Positions 13,171-18,569 of a DNA stretch of 18,569 nucleotides are shown one piece after another (the stretch's first letter is position 1; each line of letters starts with the position of its first letter). Source of the stretch: JAVJPJ01 sp040217295 (GTDB lineage: Bacteria; Pseudomonadota; Alphaproteobacteria; Rhodobacterales; Rhodobacteraceae); contig CAYWTM010000067.1 of the NCBI GenBank assembly GCA_964460185.1, positions 1 to 18,569 of the forward strand, in the 5' to 3' direction. The notes below the pieces were generated by a model that was not told the origin of the DNA, ran no database searches, and saw only the letters and a list, made by a program, of their open reading frames with translations. The translations under genes and the position numbers were made by a program.

Positions 13171-15087
13171 TTGGGTAACGCGAGAAACGTCGCATTCTGG
13201 GTCATTCTGTTTTTGCTGATCCTGGCCTTGTTCAACCTGTTTTCGGGTGGCCAGAGCCAGGTGAACCAGCGCAATGTGCCCTATTCCGATTTCGTCCGGC
13301 AGGTCGAGAACGGGTCGGTTTCGACGGCCACGCTGGATGGCGAAAACGTCCAGTTCACGACTTCGGACGGCACCTATTCCACGATCGCGCCAAGCGACGC
13401 GAACACCACCGAAACGCTGTTGGCCAATGACGTGCGCATCGACGCCACGCCGCAGGAACAGTCGGGCTTCCTCAGCGTGTTGTCCTTGTGGCTGCCGGTG
13501 CTGGTGCTGATCGGTATCTGGATCTTCTTCATGAACCGGATGCAGGGCGGCGGGCGCGGCGGCGCGATGGGCTTTGGCAAGTCCAAGGCCAAACTGCTGA
13601 CCGAGAAACATGGCCGCGTGACCTTTGATGACGTGGCCGGCATCGACGAGGCCAAGGAAGAGCTTGAGGAAATCGTGGAATTCCTGCGCAATCCGCAGAA
13701 ATTCAGCCGTCTTGGCGGCAAGATCCCCAAGGGTGCGCTGCTGGTCGGCCCTCCGGGCACCGGTAAGACGCTGCTGGCGCGCGCCATCGCGGGCGAGGCG
13801 GGCGTGCCGTTCTTCACCATCTCGGGCTCCGACTTCGTCGAGATGTTCGTGGGTGTGGGCGCGTCCCGCGTGCGCGACATGTTCGAACAGGCGAAAAAGA
13901 ACGCGCCTTGCATCGTCTTCATCGACGAGATCGACGCCGTGGGCCGGTCGCGTGGCGTGGGTTATGGCGGCGGCAATGACGAACGCGAACAGACGCTGAA
14001 CCAGTTGCTCGTCGAGATGGACGGGTTCGAGGCGAACGAGGGGATCATCATCGTCGCGGCGACCAACCGGCCCGACGTGCTTGACCCCGCGCTGTTGCGC
14101 CCCGGCCGCTTCGACCGCCAGGTGCAGGTGCCCAACCCCGACATCAAGGGCCGTGAGCGCATCCTGGGCGTGCATGCCCGCAAGGTGCCGCTGGGCCCCG
14201 ATGTCGACCTGCGGATCATCGCGCGCGGCACGCCCGGATTTTCAGGCGCCGATCTGGCCAACCTCGTGAACGAGGCGGCCCTGATGGCGGCACGGATAAA
14301 CCGGCGTTTCGTGACGATGGAAGACTTCGAAAGCGCCAAGGACAAGGTCATGATGGGCGCCGAACGCCGGTCCATGGTCATGACCGAGGATGAGAAAAAG
14401 CTGACCGCCTATCACGAGGCGGGCCACGCGATCGTAGGCCTGAACGTTCCGGATCACGATCCGATCCACAAGGCCACGATCATCCCGCGTGGTCGGGCGC
14501 TTGGCCTGGTGTTGTCGCTGCCTGAACGGGATCAGCTGTCGGTCAGCTACCGCAAATACACCTCCAAGATCGCCATGGCGATGGGCGGGCGCGTGGCCGA
14601 GGAACTGATATTCGGCAAGGAATACGTCACCTCGGGCGCGGCATCCGACATTCAGCAGGTGTCCAAGATCGCCCGCGCGATGGTCACGCAATTCGGCTAT
14701 GCGGAAGAGCTTGGCTATGTCGATTACGCCAATGAACAGCAATCCTACCTGGGCGCTTATGGCGGCGGCACCAACCATTCGGCTGCCACGCAGAAGATCA
14801 TCGATGACAAGGTCAAGGCCCTGGTTGATGAAGGATACGACACCGCCAAGCGCATCCTGACCGAAAAGCACGATGACCTTGTGCGCCTGGCCGAAGGTCT
14901 GCTGGAATACGAGACGTTGACCGGGGGCGAGATCGCCAAGGTCATCGCGGGCGAGCCGCTGAACCGGGGCGACGACAATGACGATGTGACGCCGACGTCC
15001 GGCGGCACGCCCTCGATCACGTCGATCCCCAAGCTCAAGCCGAAATCCAAGCCGTCGGGCGATATGGAACCCGAACCTTCCGCCTGA
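13171..15087 (+). CDS. ftsH: ATP-dependent zinc metalloprotease FtsH
   Basis: FtsH is a hexameric membrane AAA+ protease that degrades misfolded membrane proteins and short-lived regulators. The 638-residue product has two transmembrane helices (about 8-24 and 103-121) flanking a small periplasmic domain. The ATPase carries Walker A GPPGTGKT (193-200), pore motif FVGVG (226-230), Walker B IVFIDEID (248-255) and the second region of homology (ATNRPDVLDPALLRPGRFDR). The zinc site is HEAGH (415-419), with a downstream acidic ligand region near TSGAASDIQQ. The C-terminal tail is charged and Pro/Lys-rich. The start is TTG 13171, fixed by GGAGGAGA at 13156-13163 with 7-nt spacing and by the N-terminus MGNARNVAFWVILFLLI. 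An upstream in-frame start at 13123 would lie before this ribosome site. Confidence 0.96.
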   Translation: MGNARNVAFWVILFLLILALFNLFSGGQSQVNQRNVPYSDFVRQVENGSVSTATLDGENVQFTTSDGTYSTIAPSDANTTETLLANDVRIDATPQEQSGFLSVLSLWLPVLVLIGIWIFFMNRMQGGGRGGAMGFGKSKAKLLTEKHGRVTFDDVAGIDEAKEELEEIVEFLRNPQKFSRLGGKIPKGALLVGPPGTGKTLLARAIAGEAGVPFFTISGSDFVEMFVGVGASRVRDMFEQAKKNAPCIVFIDEIDAVGRSRGVGYGGGNDEREQTLNQLLVEMDGFEANEGIIIVAATNRPDVLDPALLRPGRFDRQVQVPNPDIKGRERILGVHARKVPLGPDVDLRIIARGTPGFSGADLANLVNEAALMAARINRRFVTMEDFESAKDKVMMGAERRSMVMTEDEKKLTAYHEAGHAIVGLNVPDHDPIHKATIIPRGRALGLVLSLPERDQLSVSYRKYTSKIAMAMGGRVAEELIFGKEYVTSGAASDIQQVSKIARAMVTQFGYAEELGYVDYANEQQSYLGAYGGGTNHSAATQKIIDDKVKALVDEGYDTAKRILTEKHDDLVRLAEGLLEYETLTGGEIAKVIAGEPLNRGDDNDDVTPTSGGTPSITSIPKLKPKSKPSGDMEPEPSA

Positions 15088-15113
15088 TCCGGGCGGGATG
15101 CAGAAAGAAAAAC

Positions 15114-15148
15114 AAAAGGGCCGGGGCGTGTTGCGCTCCGGCCCTTTT
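15114..15148. terminator. Strong bidirectional rho-independent terminator
   Basis: A stem of about 15 bp, AAAAGGGCCGGGGCG (15114-15128) with the facing strand ending CCGGCCCTTTT (15138-15148), includes one G-T wobble and a 5-nt loop. The T-run serves ftsH; the A-run serves the converging minus-strand gene at 15183. Confidence 0.92.
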
Positions 15149-15182
15149 GCATGGGGTCACCGGGTCTTGACGGCCCAGCCTG

Positions 15183-15737
15183 CTATTTCCGGGCCACGGC
15201 CCAGGCGACGATGGGGAAATTCGGATCGTTTTCCAGCGTGTCGATATCGGGATCGTATTTGGCCCATTTCTTTGCGCAATCGCGTTGCGCACTGGGCAGG
15301 TTCCCCCATTGATCGGCCTCGATCCGGTCTTCGTCGAAACCGGCTTCGATCAGCAGATTGGTCAGGCCGCGCGCCGTCCAGCGGCTGCAATCCACCGGAA
15401 AGGCATGATAGCGGACGTAGAACGGCACGCAGACATAAAACACGCCGCCCGGGTTCAACATCTTGATAACATTGCGCGTTGCCGCATAGGGCCGGTCCAG
15501 ATGTTCCCAAACCTGGTCCGCGATGATCATGTCGAACTTGCGCACGCGGCGGGCAGGGCCGCGGAAGACGTCGCGGCAGATGTCGTGATCGGGAAAATGG
15601 AATTCCTCGTAGGTCTTGAACCCGAACGGTTTGCCGAATGCACCCGAGATTTCGGCGCAGCTGCGGGTTTCGGGCGACAGGGTCTTGAAGATCCGTGTCG
15701 CCTCGCGCTTGTAGGCAACTCTGTTCAGAAACGCCAA
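15183..15737 (-). CDS. Class I SAM-dependent methyltransferase
   Basis: The 184-residue product looks like a methyltransferase-11-type Rossmann enzyme. Motif I is present in a degenerate form (CAEISGAFGKPFGF, 27-40). It is followed by an acidic segment (FHFPDHDICRD), motif IV FDMIIADQVWEHL (68-80), a helix with YAATRNVIKMLNPGGVFYVC (motif V/VI region), and a conserved VPFYVRYHAFPVDCSRW segment (104-120). The start is TTG 15737 because AGGGAG (15748-15753) lies 10 nt upstream; the frame is open to 15890, but that extension is Pro/Ser-rich and unlike the family. The substrate is unknown. The gene is monocistronic, convergent with ftsH and divergent from the next gene. Confidence 0.78.
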   Translation of the reverse strand: MAFLNRVAYKREATRIFKTLSPETRSCAEISGAFGKPFGFKTYEEFHFPDHDICRDVFRGPARRVRKFDMIIADQVWEHLDRPYAATRNVIKMLNPGGVFYVCVPFYVRYHAFPVDCSRWTARGLTNLLIEAGFDEDRIEADQWGNLPSAQRDCAKKWAKYDPDIDTLENDPNFPIVAWAVARK

Positions 15738-15929
15738 TTCAACAGATCTCCCTGACGGTGAAACGGGCCGGAATACCAGTGACAAGGGCACAGTGTTTGG
15801 GCCTGTGTACGAAGTCAAGCGACCGGCACGGCACCCCGATGCACAGGGTCCGAGTGGCGGTATTTCCTTTGCAAGCGCAGGGACCAGCACCTAACCTGAT
15901 CGGGCACCCCCGCCGGAGCCGCCTTGCCC
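15738..15929. other. Divergent intergenic region
   Basis: This 192-bp stretch lies between the divergent starts of the methyltransferase (-) and the membrane-anchored protein (+), and should hold both promoters. I find a short inverted repeat, CACAG and CTGTG around 15790-15808, but no convincing -35/-10 pair. Confidence 0.4.
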
Positions 15930-16421
15930 ATGACACTCGTTGAATTCACCCCGATTGCCGATGTTCTGGCCGCTTTGGGCGTGATGGTCACGGTGATCGT
16001 CCTTGCCTGGGAGATGCGCCAGACCCGACGCCAGACGGAACTGACGAACTGGCGAGAATTGCTCGACAAGCTTGTCGTCTACAAGGGCCTGACGCAGGAT
16101 CCCGAATTTGCCGACCTGGTCGAGCGCGGGCACGCCGACTATGACGCGCTGAGCCCCGCGGACAAGCGGCGGTTCGGCATGTATCTGGAACAAGGCATCC
16201 ATGTCATTGGCAACTTCGTCAAACACAACGACAGTCTTCCCCGCAAGCTGGAGGGTCTCGAAGACGCGATGACCAATTACTTCATCGAGATGCTGACCAG
16301 CCCCGGCGGGGCCGCCTGGTGGGCGCAGAACCGGCCGCTGGGTCATTTCATGCCGGGGACGTACCGCATGATCGATGGCTTTCTTGCCCGTGGACAGCAA
16401 AAGACCGACCCGAACGGCTAA
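15930..16421 (+). CDS. Membrane-anchored protein of unknown function
   Basis: The 163-residue product has one N-terminal hydrophobic helix (about 8-28, IADVLAALGVMVTVIVLAWE) followed directly by MRQTRRQTELTNWRELLDKL. This resembles a widespread group of short proteins in which a membrane helix precedes a Q/R-rich segment and a soluble helical domain. Further on are LTQDPEFADLVERGHADYDA, LSPADKRRFGMYLEQGIHVI and a Trp-rich WWAQNRPLGHFM segment. ATG 15930 is used; TTG 15924 is equally placed relative to GGAG (15915-15918) and cannot be excluded. Function is unknown. Confidence 0.72.
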   Translation: MTLVEFTPIADVLAALGVMVTVIVLAWEMRQTRRQTELTNWRELLDKLVVYKGLTQDPEFADLVERGHADYDALSPADKRRFGMYLEQGIHVIGNFVKHNDSLPRKLEGLEDAMTNYFIEMLTSPGGAAWWAQNRPLGHFMPGTYRMIDGFLARGQQKTDPNG

Positions 16422-16490
16422 AGCCGCAAGACCGGCGCGGGCTTCGGCCTCGTTCAGCCGCGCGCCATGGTCAATTTGGCCGCGGTCGGG

Positions 16491-16781
16491 TTACGGCATG
16501 AATTTCTTGCGGGCGTCTTCCATGGATTTCTCCAGGTCCTTCCACGCCTTTTCCATGCTGCCCTGAACGTCCTTCCAGGCTTCCATGTTGGCCTTTCCAA
16601 GCTCCTCAAGGTGCTTTTCGGCCTGCTTTCGCTGTTCGTTCATGGCCTCGATCTGTTTGATCATCTGATCCTGGCCCGCGGTGCCGGCCTCCATCATCTT
16701 GGCCTGCATCTTCTTCATTTCGTCGCCCCAGGCGTCCATCTGCGCTTTGGCCTGTGCCAAGAAATCCGTGTTGTCCGCCAT
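16491..16781 (-). CDS. Small Met-rich coiled-coil protein with 10-11-residue repeats
   Basis: This 96-residue protein has no signal peptide and is almost entirely predicted amphipathic helix. It holds 12 methionines and many Lys/Glu. The C-terminal third shows an imperfect repeat, MEAWKDVQGS (66-75), MEKAWKDLEKS (76-86) and MEDARKKF (87-94), of the kind seen in amphipathic surface-binding helices. ATG 16781 is chosen because AGGAG lies close upstream on the minus strand; the longer frame to 16985 overlaps the divergent MOSC gene and has atypical composition. A phasin-like or lipid-surface role is conceivable, but I do not recognise the family. Confidence 0.75.
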   Translation of the reverse strand: MADNTDFLAQAKAQMDAWGDEMKKMQAKMMEAGTAGQDQMIKQIEAMNEQRKQAEKHLEELGKANMEAWKDVQGSMEKAWKDLEKSMEDARKKFMP

Positions 16782-16828
16782 CTTCCGGTCTCCTGTTTCA
16801 AGTTGGATCCATGGGAGCCTAACACGGT

Positions 16829-16838
16829 TTTTGCAAAA
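16829..16838. promoter_or_regulatory. TTTTGCAAAA palindrome between divergent genes
   Basis: This 10-bp perfect palindrome lies 48 bp upstream of the coiled-coil gene start, in the 148-bp gap shared with the MOSC gene. It is a candidate operator; it is short enough to be chance. Confidence 0.25.
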
Positions 16839-16929
16839 GCGCGCCAGTGATCGGACAAACATGTGGTTCCGGGTTGCGGGGGCGTAACGCTTTGCATCAG
16901 ATGTCCGCGACATGATCCACGAGGTGACG

Positions 16930-17547
16930 ATGCCCGCCCTTTTGCCGACAAATTTCATCTGCACTGTCATCTGGCTTGGCCACAATGCGGATCGTGAGGC
17001 CGCACTGGCAACGGCCCCGCTCGAGGCGATGCCGCTGACCTTTGCAGGCTACGGAGCCGAAAGCCGCGCGGGCCTGACGCGCCCGTCCGACAGCCGCGTG
17101 GTGTCGCAATACAAACGCGGCACCGAGATCCGAAACACTCGACAATTGTCGATCCTGTCGGCCGAAGACCTGTCCGCGATCGCCGCCGCCATGGGCATCG
17201 GGGCGTTGGACCCCGCACTGGTCGGGGCCTCCATGGTGGTCGAAGGCATCCCGGATTTCAGCCACATTCCCCCGTCCTCGCGCCTGCAGGACGAGGCAAG
17301 CGGCACCACCTTGACGGTAGACATGGAAAACCGCCCCTGCACCTTGCCCGCGCCCGGGATCGAGGCGCGCCATCCGGGCCGTGGAAAGGCCTTCAAGAGC
17401 GCGGCAAATCACCGGCGCGGCGTGACCGCATGGGTGGAACGGGAAGGGACGATCGCGCTTGGGGCGACGTTGCGCCTGCATATTCCCGATCAACCGGTCT
17501 GGCCGCACCTTTCCGTGGCGCGCGCCGGCAAGACACGGGCGACCTGA
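16930..17547 (+). CDS. MOSC domain-containing protein
   Basis: The 205-residue protein matches the MOSC fold (molybdenum cofactor sulfurase C-terminal domain), a family that carries or transfers sulfur or Moco. Key stretches are GLTRPSDSRV (48-57), YKRGTEIRNTRQLSILSAED (61-80), GASMVVEGIPDFSHIPPSSR (99-118) and MENRPC (132-137), in which Cys137 is the expected conserved cysteine. These are followed by HPGRGKAFKSAANHRRGVTA and GATLRLHIPDQPVW. ATG 16930 (MPALLPTNFICTVIWLG) is preferred over ATG 16912 because the N-terminus then fits the family and GAGGTG lies just upstream, though close (3 nt). The substrate is not evident. Confidence 0.85.
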   Translation: MPALLPTNFICTVIWLGHNADREAALATAPLEAMPLTFAGYGAESRAGLTRPSDSRVVSQYKRGTEIRNTRQLSILSAEDLSAIAAAMGIGALDPALVGASMVVEGIPDFSHIPPSSRLQDEASGTTLTVDMENRPCTLPAPGIEARHPGRGKAFKSAANHRRGVTAWVEREGTIALGATLRLHIPDQPVWPHLSVARAGKTRAT

Positions 17548-17599
17548 GCCACCCTTGCCCAAAGACACACCCACGGGCGCCGAGCGCCGCACGGCAAGC

Positions 17600-17636
17600 C
17601 GGTGTCCGGGCTGCGGTATGGGGTCATCCGGCACCG
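17600..17636 (+). other. Hairpin in the MOSC-fhs intergenic region
   Basis: CGGTG-T-CCGG (17600-17609) pairs with CCGGCACCG (17628-17636) as a 9-bp stem with a one-base bulge and an 18-nt loop. No T-run follows, so it is not a canonical terminator. It may be part of an fhs leader or a rho-dependent 3' end of the MOSC transcript. Confidence 0.3.
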
Positions 17637-17705
17637 CGATTTCCGATCGGAAACTGTTCTTGACGTGCCTTGGGGGGAATGTGTCGCAATCTGTCCTTAC
17701 CAATA

Positions 17706-17727
17706 CCTCCGCACCCGTTATAGGCGA
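17706..17727 (+). promoter_or_regulatory. Tentative fhs promoter
   Basis: TTATAG (about 17718-17723) resembles a -10 box about 44 bp before the fhs ATG, but its -35 partner is weak (CTTACC at about 17696-17701, 16-bp spacing). A better -35 (TTGACG near 17661) lies further upstream without a good -10. Confidence 0.2.
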
Positions 17728-17766
17728 ATGAAAGACGCCGCTACACCGGGAGGGAGCCTGGCACCC

Positions 17767-18569
17767 ATGGCCTACAAATCCGACATCGAAATCGCTCGTG
17801 AAGCGAAAAAGCGCCCGATCCAGGAGATCGGCGACAAACTCGGCATCCCGTCCGAGGCGCTTCTGCCCTATGGCCACGACAAGGCAAAGGTCGGCCAGGA
17901 TTTCATCAACAGCCTCGCGGATCGTGAAGACGGCAAGCTGATCCTTGTGACGGCCATCAACCCCACCCCGGCGGGCGAGGGAAAGACAACCACCACCGTG
18001 GGTCTGGGCGATGGTCTGAACCGGATCGGCAAGAAGGCGATGGTCTGCATCCGCGAAGCCTCGCTTGGGCCGAATTTCGGCATGAAGGGCGGGGCCGCGG
18101 GCGGCGGCTACGCGCAGGTTGTTCCGATGGAGGAAATGAACCTGCACTTCACCGGCGATTTCCACGCGATCACCAGTGCCCATTCCCTGCTGAGCGCGAT
18201 GATCGACAACCACATCTACTGGGGCAACGAGCAGGAAATCGACCTGCGCCGCGTCGTCTGGCGCCGCGTTGTGGATATGAACGACCGTGCCCTTCGCGAG
18301 ATCGTGTGTTCACTTGGCGGGGTGGCCAACGGCTTCCCGCGCGAGGGTGGGTTCGACATCACCGTTGCCTCCGAGGTCATGGCGATCTTGTGCCTCGCCT
18401 CTGACCTGCAGGACCTGCAAAAGCGCCTGGGCGACATGATCGTGGCCTATCGCCGCGACAGGTCCCCGGTGTTCTGCCGCGATATCAAGGCCGATGGCGC
18501 GATGACCGTCTTGCTGAAAGACGCGATGCAGCCCAACCTTGTGCAGACGCTGGAAAACAACCCCGCCTT
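17767..18569 (+). CDS. fhs: Formate-tetrahydrofolate ligase, N-terminal part (3' end outside window)
   Basis: Fhs joins formate to tetrahydrofolate with ATP to make 10-formyl-THF, a cytoplasmic one-carbon entry point. The window holds the first 267 codons of a protein that is usually about 550-560 residues. The N-terminus MAYKSDIEIAREAKKRPIQE and the ATP-binding P-loop TPAGEGKTTT (67-76) are diagnostic. So are REASLGPNFGMKGGAAGGGYAQV, the following NLHFTGDFHAITSAH segment and GFDITVASEVMAILCL. ATG 17767 has GGGAGGGAG at 17748-17756 upstream. The frame is open to the window end, and no frameshift is seen. Confidence 0.95.
   Translation, partial: MAYKSDIEIAREAKKRPIQEIGDKLGIPSEALLPYGHDKAKVGQDFINSLADREDGKLILVTAINPTPAGEGKTTTTVGLGDGLNRIGKKAMVCIREASLGPNFGMKGGAAGGGYAQVVPMEEMNLHFTGDFHAITSAHSLLSAMIDNHIYWGNEQEIDLRRVVWRRVVDMNDRALREIVCSLGGVANGFPREGGFDITVASEVMAILCLASDLQDLQKRLGDMIVAYRRDRSPVFCRDIKADGAMTVLLKDAMQPNLVQTLENNPA

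Noticed and set aside
12940..14175. A 411-codon open frame on the minus strand
   Set aside because: It is antisense to the end of tilS and to ftsH; composition is His/Gln-rich as expected for a shadow frame.
17555..17731. A 58-codon ORF from TTG with a CPGCGM zinc-ribbon-like motif between the MOSC gene and fhs
   Set aside because: No ribosome site, only one CxxC pair, G/C third positions only in the first half, and the tail is uninformative.
17548..17766. Folate riboswitch upstream of fhs
   Set aside because: I cannot match the region to a known tetrahydrofolate riboswitch pattern; the THF-II class is associated with folE-type genes.

Overview
This is a GC-rich stretch of bacterial chromosome whose protein sequences and gene order look like an alphaproteobacterium of the Rhodobacteraceae (Roseobacter/Rhodobacter group). 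The main clues are the linked blocks ruvC-ruvA-ruvB, ybgC-tolQ-tolR-tolA-tolB-pal-cpoB and tilS-ftsH, the TTG start of ftsH, and a small DUF1127 protein. The assignment is by family resemblance only. I see no mobile element, CRISPR array, rRNA or tRNA.

Layout. Positions 1-240 hold the C-terminus of an MFS transporter. prmA (324-1190) and a small one-helix membrane protein (1284-1667) follow, ending at a bidirectional terminator (1706-1742) that faces a DUF1127 gene on the minus strand (1768-1974). A 363-bp gap (1975-2337) holds that gene's likely promoter, a perfect palindrome and a possible 34-codon ORF. Positions 2338-4584 are the Holliday-junction operon ruvCAB. In it an 18-codon ORF fits exactly between ruvA and ruvB. 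Next come a secreted protein with a C-terminal Ivy-like (lysozyme-inhibitor) motif (4596-5429) and an unrecognised 218-residue protein (5446-6102).

Positions 6171-11812 form the Tol-Pal envelope module: YbgC thioesterase, the TolQ-TolR-TolA inner-membrane motor, periplasmic TolB, the Pal lipoprotein and the coordinator CpoB. tilS (tRNA-Ile lysidine synthetase) overlaps the end of cpoB by 4 nt. ftsH (membrane AAA protease) follows with its own likely promoter and a leader in which two mutually exclusive hairpins can be drawn, one of them covering the Shine-Dalgarno. A strong bidirectional terminator (15114-15148) separates ftsH from a minus-strand methyltransferase.

The right end is a looser set of single genes: a membrane-anchored protein of unknown function, a Met-rich small coiled-coil protein (minus strand), a MOSC-domain protein, and the first 267 codons of fhs (formate-tetrahydrofolate ligase), which runs off the window.

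Most of the window is ordinary core genome. The points most worth a second look are the ftsH leader, the ruvA-ruvB bridging ORF, the Ivy-like protein between ruvB and tol, and the repeat-bearing coiled-coil protein.
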